Assembly: GCA_003457065.1 (NCBI GenBank)
Contig: DMJQ01000203.1
Coordinates: forward strand, 23,582-29,333
Length of the DNA stretch: 5,752 bases
Direction: 5' to 3'
Origin: Clostridiales bacterium
GTDB lineage: Bacteria > Bacillota > Clostridia > Tissierellales > Sedimentibacteraceae
The translations under genes and the position numbers were made by a program. Position 1 is the stretch's first letter; each line of letters opens with the position of its first letter. The notes below the pieces were generated by a model. It was not told the origin of the DNA. It saw only the letters and a list, made by a program, of their open reading frames with translations, and ran no database searches. Of the stretch, positions 1 to 5,585 are shown piece after piece.

Positions 1-347
1 AGGTGTTTCAAAGCTCTCTTGTTTATTTCATTTGCCAGTTCCAGACTTTCTACGGAATGAATGAGAACCGTCTTATCGATTATGTACTTTACTTTATTTT
101 TTTGCAGGTGGCCTATTAAATGCCACTTAACATTTATGTCCGAAAGCTGTTCATACTTGCTGACAAGCTCCTGAACTCTGTTTTCTCCAAGGTTTATCAG
201 CCCGCCTTCAACTGCTTCCCTTGCTCTTTCTGCATCCACTGTTTTGGAAACCCCTATAACCGTAATATCTTCGGGATTTCTTCCGGAACGTCTTGCTGCG
301 GCAGCTGTTCTTTCCAAAATGCTGTCTATGTTTTCCTTAATACTCAC
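1..347 (-). CDS. yggS: YggS/YlmE family PLP-binding protein (PLPBP), 5' part only
   Basis: This family binds pyridoxal 5'-phosphate (PLP) in the cytoplasm and maintains PLP and amino-acid homeostasis; no enzymatic reaction is firmly assigned. About 115 of the usual ~225-230 residues are present, and the rest lies beyond the left edge. Family landmarks are visible: the PLP lysine in GVSK (K35), then GENRVQE, WHLIGHLQKNK and HSVES, which together trace the first half of the alanine-racemase-like barrel. The start is GTG at 345-347, supported by AGGAGG at 353-358 with a 5-nt spacer and by an N-terminus of normal length (MSIKENIDSIL). That Shine-Dalgarno overlaps the TAG stop of the HlyD-like gene upstream, so the two are probably cotranscribed and translationally coupled. 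In Firmicutes the gene is ylmE and usually precedes sepF (ylmF), ylmG, ylmH and divIVA, so a division cluster is expected further left. That expectation is inference, not seen here. Confidence 0.93.
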   Translation of the reverse strand, partial: MSIKENIDSILERTAAAARRSGRNPEDITVIGVSKTVDAERAREAVEGGLINLGENRVQELVSKYEQLSDINVKWHLIGHLQKNKVKYIIDKTVLIHSVESLELANEINKRALKH

Positions 348-356
348 AATAACCTC

Positions 357-1610
357 CTAATCCGCTATCTGACCGTCATATACATTTTCAGGCTCCAAAA
401 TTACTTTATCAAATATTTTTACGGTAGGATATACCTTATCATCAATCTTTATTATTCTTCTATCGTGCTCTCCTACATATTCGCCTGTGGATATTATGGC
501 AGAGTCCTCATCTCTCCCTAAAATTTCAACGGGAAAGAACTTAATTATATTGCTTGCGTCCTTAACATATACACCGGTCAGTCCATTCAGTTCTGTCAAC
601 GATTTAGTGCTTATTTTTACTCCCTCATATATATCGGTTATAAGTTCTAAATCTACATAGCGTTTATCATATATTTTATAAAAATAATCATCAAAATACA
701 AGATTAAAACAGATTGCTCACTGCCGTAATTTATCTTTTTAACATATCCCCATACTTCATGCTGCCCGCCATCTGACAATACTCTTGTTTTCACATACTT
801 GTTTTCTTCAAACAATTTTGCTTTTTCATTGTCTACGGTAGCTGCTATATAGTAGTCAAAATTTCTGATTATCTTAAACATGCCTTCATTTTCGGCAACT
901 GTTTCTTTTTGTTTTTTATCCGACAAAGTATAATCTTTCTTGACAGTGCCGCTTGGTGTCATGTCCATGACATTTTCAAATTTGTATTCATCTTCCAAAC
1001 CGTCTATTTTATATGTAATCAGCCCTGCCATTCCGGAATAATACGGCACCTTGTGTGTTGAAATACTGTTTACCAGATCCTTTTTCATGATTTCAAGCTG
1101 CACTGTATCATACTTCTCATATGAACCTTCATATGTGGTAATACCGTTATTATTCACTTGTCCAACAATATTATACATATTGCCTAATTCGTTGTTTAAA
1201 ATACTTGACTGTATCTCATCCTCAAATACTGCAATAGTTTCCTGTGACAGAAATTCAGCCTTGCTGTTTGAATTATTTTTTTTCGAATCAATTGTTGCCT
1301 GAACTTCAGCTATCTGTTTGCTTATCTGGGCAGAGTCGGTATCAGTATTTAAATCTGCCACAAGCTGTCCTGACTTGATTTTTGCACCGTCTTCGCAATA
1401 ATATGTGACGCTGCCGCCAACAGATGCGTTGTAAATTTTTTCATCTTTGACAATTATTCCATCAGCTTTAATGACATCTTCCAGACTTCCGTTCTCTGCA
1501 ACCATTGTTTCGACTGATCCGTTTAAACTTTGAAACACATAAATAACTATGCAGACTATCACGAAAGAAAAGAAAAAGTTTTTTAAACCGAAGTTTTTTC
1601 TCTTAGCCAT
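357..1610 (-). CDS. HlyD-like single-pass membrane adaptor protein
   Basis: The 417-residue protein begins with a short basic stretch (KRK) and one hydrophobic segment at about residues 12-29, so it is probably anchored with the N-terminus inside and the bulk outside. Residues ~33-87 resemble the first half of a lipoyl/barrel-sandwich domain (GSLEDVIKADGIIV, then NASVGGSVTYYCEDGAKIKSGQLVADL), as in HlyD/RND adaptor subunits. A short, probably coiled-coil stretch follows (~92-111). The remaining ~300 residues are less familiar but end in a beta-rich segment typical of these proteins. The start is ATG at 1608-1610 with GGAG at 1621-1624, a 10-nt spacer. No ABC or RND transporter gene is visible nearby. 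From memory of clostridial genomes, such genes often sit just before yggS-sepF, where B. subtilis has ylmD. The adaptor fold is a reasonable call. A role in envelope or division biology is only inferred from the neighbours. Confidence 0.8.
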   Translation of the reverse strand: MAKRKNFGLKNFFFSFVIVCIVIYVFQSLNGSVETMVAENGSLEDVIKADGIIVKDEKIYNASVGGSVTYYCEDGAKIKSGQLVADLNTDTDSAQISKQIAEVQATIDSKKNNSNSKAEFLSQETIAVFEDEIQSSILNNELGNMYNIVGQVNNNGITTYEGSYEKYDTVQLEIMKKDLVNSISTHKVPYYSGMAGLITYKIDGLEDEYKFENVMDMTPSGTVKKDYTLSDKKQKETVAENEGMFKIIRNFDYYIAATVDNEKAKLFEENKYVKTRVLSDGGQHEVWGYVKKINYGSEQSVLILYFDDYFYKIYDKRYVDLELITDIYEGVKISTKSLTELNGLTGVYVKDASNIIKFFPVEILGRDEDSAIISTGEYVGEHDRRIIKIDDKVYPTVKIFDKVILEPENVYDGQIAD

Positions 1611-1659
1611 TTAAACAAAGCTCCAATTTTACTTGCTTCAATTTCATATTAACAGCCAC

Positions 1660-1689
1660 ATTATAACATAAATTTCAAATATTTTGCAA
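1660..1689 (-). promoter_or_regulatory. Probable sigma-A promoter for the HlyD-like gene and yggS
   Basis: Reading leftward, the -10 is a perfect TATAAT (1660-1665) preceded by TGT (1666-1668), an extended -10. A -35-like TTGCAA (1684-1689) lies 18 bp upstream. The predicted transcript starts near 1653, about 40 nt before the ATG. The element lies downstream of the spoIVA terminator, consistent with a separate transcription unit. Confidence 0.7.
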
Positions 1690-1773
1690 GCTATATATGC
1701 TGATTTTAAAATTTTATTACAACTAATTATGAAAGATTATCAATATAAATGACATTTTTATATAATTAACAGC

Positions 1774-1802
1774 AAAAAAACAGATGAACACACAGTTCAT
1801 CT
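1774..1802 (-). terminator. Intrinsic terminator of spoIVA
   Basis: Reading leftward, an 8-bp perfect stem (AGATGAAC/GTTCATCT, arms 1795-1802 and 1782-1789) with a 5-nt loop is followed by G and seven T residues (1774-1780). It begins 36 nt beyond the spoIVA stop codon and separates spoIVA from the HlyD-like gene promoter. Confidence 0.9.
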
Positions 1803-1838
1803 ATTATATATTGCATGAAACGACATAGCCGTTACGCT

Positions 1839-3317
1839 TTAAATTATCAGGAATATTATGCTTCCGGAGCCATCATTTACAATCTTTTCTATTGTCTTTT
1901 TAAGTTTCTTCCTTGCATTTTCAGGCATCGCGGTAAGCTTGGATTCAAGCTGTTCATCCACAAGACTGTAAAGTGTCTTTCCAAATATTTCGGCATCCCA
2001 TATACATTGCGGATTGTCTTTCATCTGATCCACAAGATGATTCATTAAATCTTCGCTCTGAGCCTTGTTGCCGATTACAGGAGCGACCTCCGTGTTTATG
2101 CCCGCGTTGAATATATGCAGCGACGGAGCCTGTGCCTTAATTTTAATCCCATACCTGCTGCCTTCTTTGAATACTTCGGGTTTCTCTATAATCATGTCGC
2201 TTATGCCCGGCGATACATAACCGTAGCCCTTTATTCTCGCATCTTCAATGGCAGCCTCAACACGCTTGTAATTGTCTTTTGCCTTCGACAGATCTCCTAT
2301 AAGCTTCAATATCTGATGTTCGCCCGTTATTTCCTCGCCTGACAGTTCGCTTATAACCTTGTAATAATAAGAATCATCCAGATCGACTTTCAGATTGATG
2401 CTTCCGGTGCCAAGCTCAATATCTTTTACGTAAAAATCTTCAATAAAATCATTATCGGCCGCGAATATGTCGTCAGCATTAAAATCACTCAGTTTATAGT
2501 AGTTTTCAAAATCATTCTTCAATATATCGATCAGATCTTTCTTTAGTGAATAATCATACGTAAGACCGTCGAACCATTTTGGCAGATCAACGTTAATTTC
2601 CTTAATGGGAAATTCATACAATACACTTTCCAATACATTATCGATATCTTCAGTGTTTAAGTCCATCAGATTCAGAATCTGTACCGGTGCATCGTATTTT
2701 TCTTTCAGCTGAGTAGCAAGAGCATTCGTATTTTCATTTTGCGGATGTGTAGTATTTAAAATAATTACGAAAGGCTTATTTATTTCTTTTAGTTCTTTTA
2801 CCACTCTTTCTTCTGCCATAATATAATTGTCCCTGCCGATATCAGTTATACTTCCGTCGGTCGTAACCAGAACACCTATCGTCGAATGATCTTTGATAAC
2901 TTTTCTTGTTCCTATTTCAGCAGCTTCAGCAAAAGGAATAGGATCTTCATTCCATGGAGTGCTTACAAGCCTCGGGATTTCGCCTTCCATGTTTCCTATA
3001 GCACCCGGAATCATATAACCTACACAGTCGATGAGCCTTAAATTTGCGTTAATATTATCCTTAAATGTTACCTTTACGGCATTGCCAGGCACAAACTTCG
3101 GCTCGGTTGTCGTAACAGTCTTGCCTGTACCGCTTTGAGGCATTTCATCCTTCGCTCTTTCCCTTATGAAATCATCTTCTATATTCGGCAGCATTACATT
3201 TTCAGAAAACTTTCTGATGAAGGTCGATTTTCCCGTGCGAACAGGACCGACTACGCCCAAATATATTTCGCCCTTCGTTCTTTTTGCTATATCCTCATAT
3301 ATATCTAAATTAGTAAT
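1839..3317 (-). CDS. spoIVA: Stage IV sporulation protein A (spore coat morphogenetic ATPase), probable ATT start
   Basis: SpoIVA hydrolyses ATP to polymerise irreversibly on the outer forespore membrane. It forms the basement layer on which the spore coat is built, anchored through SpoVM, in the mother cell. With the start proposed here the protein is 492 residues, the same length as B. subtilis SpoIVA. The N-terminal TRAFAC-type ATPase domain has Walker A GPVRTGKST with K30, the sensor threonines T70-T71 in TTTEPKF, and Walker B D97 in LIDCVGY, at the B. subtilis positions. Further landmarks are TPWNEDPIPFAEAAEIGTRK, HSTIGVLVTTDG, and the conserved C-terminus MPENARKKLKKTIEKI through to LII. 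No in-frame ATG, GTG or TTG lies between the Shine-Dalgarno (3324-3333) and the Walker A region. The third of three ATT codons (3315-3317) is 7 nt from AGGAGG and aligns with the B. subtilis start (MEKVDI versus ITNLDI). In-frame TTG codons further upstream lack a ribosome binding site. The gene appears monocistronic. Confidence 0.96.
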   Translation of the reverse strand: MTNLDIYEDIAKRTKGEIYLGVVGPVRTGKSTFIRKFSENVMLPNIEDDFIRERAKDEMPQSGTGKTVTTTEPKFVPGNAVKVTFKDNINANLRLIDCVGYMIPGAIGNMEGEIPRLVSTPWNEDPIPFAEAAEIGTRKVIKDHSTIGVLVTTDGSITDIGRDNYIMAEERVVKELKEINKPFVIILNTTHPQNENTNALATQLKEKYDAPVQILNLMDLNTEDIDNVLESVLYEFPIKEINVDLPKWFDGLTYDYSLKKDLIDILKNDFENYYKLSDFNADDIFAADNDFIEDFYVKDIELGTGSINLKVDLDDSYYYKVISELSGEEITGEHQILKLIGDLSKAKDNYKRVEAAIEDARIKGYGYVSPGISDMIIEKPEVFKEGSRYGIKIKAQAPSLHIFNAGINTEVAPVIGNKAQSEDLMNHLVDQMKDNPQCIWDAEIFGKTLYSLVDEQLESKLTAMPENARKKLKKTIEKIVNDGSGSIIFLII

Positions 3318-3323
3318 AATAAT

Positions 3324-3333
3324 CCCTCCTCCT
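3324..3333 (-). promoter_or_regulatory. Ribosome binding site that fixes the spoIVA start
   Basis: Reading leftward the sequence is AGGAGGAGGG, two overlapping AGGAGG registers. The second register (3325-3330) stands 7 nt from the ATT at 3315-3317, an ideal distance. Only ATT and ACT codons follow before the conserved NLDIYEDIA coding region. This site is the main reason for rejecting the in-frame upstream extension as the true N-terminus. Confidence 0.85.
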
Positions 3334-3361
3334 GCGAAATATGCACTTTCGTATACAATTA

Positions 3362-3391
3362 ATTTATATGCCTTGTTCAATTGCTTTATTC
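3362..3391 (-). promoter_or_regulatory. Candidate sigma-E-type promoter of spoIVA
   Basis: Reading leftward, GAATAAA (3385-3391), a 14-bp spacer and CATATAAA (3363-3370) resemble the mother-cell sigma-E pattern (roughly kmATATT, 14 bp, CATACAnT). The match is imperfect at both boxes. The predicted 5' leader is about 35-40 nt, ending in the strong ribosome binding site. B. subtilis spoIVA is transcribed by sigma-E, which makes the assignment plausible; the site itself is a pattern match only. Confidence 0.4.
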
Positions 3392-3420
3392 CAAAATATA
3401 TAAAAAAATATATTTTCAAA

Positions 3421-3467
3421 ACAAAATTAAAAGACAGCAATTCTCATAACTTCATCAGGAATTGCTG
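3421..3467 (-). terminator. Leftward terminator-like hairpin upstream of spoIVA
   Basis: Perfect 9-bp arms (CAGCAATTC at 3435-3443 and GAATTGCTG at 3459-3467) enclose a 15-nt loop. On the minus strand the stem is followed by a T-rich run (TCTTTTAATTTTGT), as in an intrinsic terminator. No leftward gene lies immediately upstream of it. It may insulate spoIVA from readthrough, end an unannotated leftward RNA, or be left over from a lost neighbour. Confidence 0.5.
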
Positions 3468-3512
3468 CCCTTATTTCGCCGTTCACTAAAGGCTTTTTTA
3501 AGCATTAAGATT

Positions 3513-3537
3513 TAAAAATAAACAGCCGAAATGCGGC
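3513..3537 (-). terminator. Short leftward GC hairpin with T-rich tail, weak terminator candidate
   Basis: On the minus strand GCCG-CATTT-CGGC (3525-3537) is followed by TGTTTATTTTT. The stem is only 4 bp, so it is marginal alone, but it points the same way as the 9-bp hairpin some 60 bp further along. Confidence 0.25.
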
Positions 3538-3562
3538 ACTTATAAATTATCAACTTTAGTTA

Positions 3563-3577
3563 ATAATAACTTATTAT
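3563..3577. promoter_or_regulatory. 7-1-7 AT-rich dyad just upstream of the HD gene promoter
   Basis: ATAATAA-C-TTATTAT is a perfect 7-1-7 inverted repeat ending 7 bp before the -35 box. The architecture resembles operators of Fur-family regulators (Fur, PerR, Zur), but the bases do not match a Fur box (TGATAATnATTATCA) or a PerR box (TTATAATnATTATAA) closely. In AT-rich DNA such a dyad can arise by chance. Confidence 0.3.
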
Positions 3578-3584
3578 GTAGTTA

Positions 3585-3613
3585 TTGACGCAATATTTAT
3601 ATAATGATAAAAT
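3585..3613 (+). promoter_or_regulatory. Sigma-A promoter of the HD-domain gene
   Basis: A -35 TTGACG (3585-3590) and a -10 TAAAAT (3608-3613) are separated by exactly 17 bp, with TGA directly before the -10 as an extended -10. Transcription should begin near 3620, giving a leader of about 50 nt before the ATG at 3669. This is a strong vegetative promoter by sequence. Confidence 0.8.
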
Positions 3614-3619
3614 TAGGCC

Positions 3620-3638
3620 TGACACAATTATACTGTCA
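3620..3638. repeat. TGACA-N9-TGTCA inverted repeat at the HD gene start site
   Basis: Five-base arms (3620-3624 and 3634-3638) flank a 9-nt AT-rich centre, right at the predicted transcription start. This is where a repressor operator would lie. The arms are short, so the functional call is tentative. Confidence 0.3.
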
Positions 3639-3668
3639 AAAAATGTATAGCTAAATGGAGATTGCAGA

Positions 3669-4238
3669 ATGATTGACCAGATTACCGAAAAACTGGGGCT
3701 TAACCCCGCCTCTGAGCTGGATGCGTCGTATCTGAAATGTATACAAGACCTCTCATCTCATGAAAAGGTTCAGTCCATGAAAAAGTATATGCAGCACAAG
3801 AATATTGACTGCTTTGAACACTGCCTGCACGTATCATACGGCAGCTACTGCATCTGCAGAAAGCTGGGGCTTGACTGGCGCTCTGCAGCCAGAGGCGGAT
3901 TGCTGCATGATTTTTTCCTGTATGACTGGCATTTTAAAAAAAGAACCGGCATAAAAGAATTGCACGGTTTTAAACATCCTGATATCGCCATGTCCAATGC
4001 CATGCACTATTTTAATATAAATAAAACAGAAAGGGATATCATCTACAATCATATGTGGCCGCTGACCTTCAGGCTGCCGCAGTACAAGGAAACTTACATC
4101 ATAGTAATGGTAGATAAATATTGTGCATTGATGGAATCCTGCAACTTATGGAACAGCAATAGTTTTAAACTGCTGAAGCTTCCCGCGGCATCCTTAAATC
4201 ACAATCTGATTTTTAAAAAACTGATAAGAGGACATTAA
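3669..4238 (+). CDS. HD-domain phosphohydrolase, orphan
   Basis: The 189-residue, probably cytosolic protein has the metal-binding pattern of HD-superfamily phosphohydrolases. H51 sits in EHCLHVS, the eponymous pair H80-D81 in LLHDFFLYDWH, H99/H103 in LHGFKHPDIA, H128 in YNHMWPL, and D149 in VMVDKYC. The extra histidines after the HD pair suggest more than one metal. LLHDFFLYDWH, HGFKHP and HMWPL are hallmarks of a small clostridial HD subfamily I recognise, whose substrate I do not know. Residues 1-45 form a helical lead-in without a second domain. The ATG has GGAG 8 nt upstream (3657-3660), and a strong promoter precedes it. It is transcribed alone, divergent from spoIVA and convergent with the ATPase gene. 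A nucleotide or phosphoester substrate is the family norm. I cannot tell which, and residues 160-189 look poorly conserved. Confidence 0.87.
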   Translation: MIDQITEKLGLNPASELDASYLKCIQDLSSHEKVQSMKKYMQHKNIDCFEHCLHVSYGSYCICRKLGLDWRSAARGGLLHDFFLYDWHFKKRTGIKELHGFKHPDIAMSNAMHYFNINKTERDIIYNHMWPLTFRLPQYKETYIIVMVDKYCALMESCNLWNSNSFKLLKLPAASLNHNLIFKKLIRGH

Positions 4239-4264
4239 TATATTGTCTTAGTTCTTAATCAATT

Positions 4265-5134
4265 TTATCCAAAATTACCTTCGAATTTTTCACGCCTTTC
4301 CATGAAATATTTGTAGTAAAACCTGATGTTTTTAAGCTCCTCCCACTGACATACCTCCACCGGCCTGCTGTCGAGATTATAAATCCTTGCTCCTTCAATC
4401 CCGAGGATAAACGGAGAATGAGTTGCGATTATGAACTGGCAGTCTCCGTACCTTGCCATTTCGGTAATTTTTTCCGCAACCTTAAACTGAAATTCCGGAG
4501 ATAAGCTGGTTTCGGGCTCATCCAGCAGATAAAGCTTTCCGGTCTTCAAGATCTCTTCAAAATAAATCAGCACATTTTCACCATTTGAAAATTCTCTCTC
4601 CCGGATTCCGCCCAGCTCATTCACAAACTTGGCAGCCGACAGGCGTTTACTCTTGTTCCTTCTTTTAAAATCCTCGAAATTTTCGAGAGAAGTCAGCGTA
4701 TTCGGTGAATACCTGCTTTCCATGTACTCATTTCTCGTCTTCTGGCGCCTATCAGATACAATGCTGTTATTTTCCCTCAGCTCTAAAATCTTGTGCATTA
4801 TATCTTCGCTTGTAATTACCTCACTTCCCAGCGGCGGCTTCTTGTAGCTGACAATATCGTCTTCATAATAGCTGCAACTGCACATATTGAGAAAATTAAT
4901 AAAATCATCAGTGTTGTCAACCACAGTCCTGTGCTCAAGTCCACATTTCTGTGCAATGAGCTTCAGCAGTGTAGACTTTCCGCTGCCGTTTCCTCCGTAG
5001 AAAACAGTAATTCTGTCAAATTTCACATAATTAAGCTCCATAAAATACAATATCCCGAAAGGATAAGCGCCCGTCCATTCATATTCATCCATTATAAATT
5101 GATTTGGCATGCAAAAACCGTTTAAGTAAATCAC
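4265..5134 (-). CDS. Stand-alone ABC/AAA-type predicted ATPase
   Basis: The 289-residue soluble ATPase has a complete nucleotide-binding core: Walker A GGNGSGKST (47-55), a signature-like SNGEN (183-187), Walker B LYLLDE (201-206), the D-loop region SLSP (210-213) and H-loop ATHSPF with H239. It belongs with the SMC/RecF-like 'predicted ATPase' proteins (COG3910/AAA_15/AAA_21 type), which are not transporter subunits. The insert between Walker A and the signature (~66-182) is charged and poorly conserved and may hold a short helical arm. The start is GTG at 5132-5134, preceded by AAAGGAAAG at a suitable distance; the internal ATG at codon 9 lacks a ribosome binding site. It starts 23 nt after the ndk stop and so probably belongs to the ndk operon. 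No nuclease, TOPRIM or toxin partner is visible, so a defence role is not supported. The substrate and cellular role are unknown. Confidence 0.87.
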   Translation of the reverse strand: MIYLNGFCMPNQFIMDEYEWTGAYPFGILYFMELNYVKFDRITVFYGGNGSGKSTLLKLIAQKCGLEHRTVVDNTDDFINFLNMCSCSYYEDDIVSYKKPPLGSEVITSEDIMHKILELRENNSIVSDRRQKTRNEYMESRYSPNTLTSLENFEDFKRRNKSKRLSAAKFVNELGGIREREFSNGENVLIYFEEILKTGKLYLLDEPETSLSPEFQFKVAEKITEMARYGDCQFIIATHSPFILGIEGARIYNLDSRPVEVCQWEELKNIRFYYKYFMERREKFEGNFG

Positions 5135-5157
5135 TTCGTCTTTCCTTTCAATTTAAT

Positions 5158-5571
5158 TTAAAGCTGTGGCATTTCGGGAAACCAGATTTTTATCTCTCGC
5201 TCCGCGCTTTCTTTGGAATCAGAAGAGTGAACGCAGTTCTCCGCTTTTGACAGTGCAAATCTTCCTCTTATAGAGCCTGCCTCGGCTTTAAGCGGATCTG
5301 TTTCTCCGTTTATTTTTCTTACGGCATCTATGACATTTTCACCTTCAATGATCAGTGCACAAACATATCCTCCGGTAATATAATCCACAAGCTCATTGTA
5401 AAAAACCTTGTTTCTGTGTTCATAGTAATGCTCTTTTGCAACTTCAACAGTCGGTCTTGCCAGCTTCATAGCAGATATTTCAAATCCCTTTTTTTCATAT
5501 ATCGAAATTATCTCACCCATCAATTTTCTCTCAACACCGTCAGGTTTAATCAGCACCAATGTTCTTTCCAT
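5158..5571 (-). CDS. ndk: Nucleoside diphosphate kinase
   Basis: Ndk transfers the gamma-phosphate of ATP to nucleoside diphosphates through a phosphohistidine, balancing cytosolic NTP and dNTP pools. At 137 residues it has the usual bacterial length. The active site is intact: K9 in LIKPDGV, Y49, F57, R85, T91 in GETDP, R102 in GSIRG, N112, and the catalytic H115 in NCVHSSDS, followed by ESAEREI. Two positions depart from the commonest form: GRF instead of GDF after GSIR, and HSSDS instead of HGSDS. Both are outside the catalytic residues and probably lineage variation. The ATG at 5569-5571 has AGGAGG at 5576-5581 with a 4-nt spacer. The gene lies 14 nt after the flavin reductase stop and 23 nt before the ATPase start, so it is probably the middle gene of an operon whose promoter is off the right edge. 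Confidence 0.98.
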   Translation of the reverse strand: MERTLVLIKPDGVERKLMGEIISIYEKKGFEISAMKLARPTVEVAKEHYYEHRNKVFYNELVDYITGGYVCALIIEGENVIDAVRKINGETDPLKAEAGSIRGRFALSKAENCVHSSDSKESAEREIKIWFPEMPQL

Positions 5572-5585
5572 ACGCCCTCCTGTGT

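Larger units (their letters stand above)
3318..3668. other. Divergent intergenic region between spoIVA and the HD gene
   Basis: This is 351 bp of mostly AT-rich DNA. From left to right it holds the spoIVA leader and candidate promoter (3318-3391), a 9-bp inverted repeat (3435-3467), a shorter GC hairpin (3525-3537), an AT dyad (3563-3577), a strong rightward promoter (3585-3613), a small dyad near its start site (3620-3638), and the HD gene ribosome binding site (GGAG, 3657-3660). I find no convincing protein-coding or known structured RNA gene. Confidence 0.7.

Noticed and set aside
120..521. Rightward open frame of 133 codons across the yggS/HlyD-like boundary
   Set aside because: It is antisense to two clearly coding genes, is rich in Cys, Phe, Tyr and Ile as expected of a shadow frame, and has no ribosome binding site. 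The other opposite-strand frames at 1051-1302, 1815-2342, 3166-3489, 3834-4052, 4629-5125 and 5416-5625 were rejected for the same kind of reasons.
3318..3440. 41-codon in-frame extension of spoIVA from a TTG at 3438-3440
   Set aside because: It has no ribosome binding site, begins inside a terminator-like hairpin, overlaps the candidate promoter, encodes a hydrophobic low-complexity stretch, and would make the protein longer than the B. subtilis SpoIVA length.
3427..3486. Short leftward reading frame with GTG start and 19 residues (contains IPDEVMRIAVF)
   Set aside because: The peptide looks somewhat protein-like, but it has no Shine-Dalgarno, a stop codon lies shortly upstream, and it coincides with the 9-bp hairpin. 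It could be the tail of a decayed gene, but I recognise no family.
3611..3639. Leftward promoter (TTGACA, 16 bp, CCTAAT) for an RNA ending at the leftward hairpins
   Set aside because: The -35 is perfect, but the -10 matches only 4 of 6 with a short spacer, and it shares bases with the TGACA/TGTCA dyad. It is too weak to list as a feature.
3695..3712. GGGG-CTTAA-CCCC hairpin near the start of the HD gene
   Set aside because: It lies within the first codons of a well-supported coding region, has only a 4-bp stem and no T-run, and is explained by codons for GLNPA. A regulatory role is not indicated.
3669..5134. HD protein plus neighbouring ATPase as a two-gene defence or signalling system
   Set aside because: The genes are convergent, not co-directional. 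The HD gene has its own promoter, and the ATPase sits in the ndk operon. Neither has a nuclease, toxin, sensor or effector partner in view, so a joint system is not supported.
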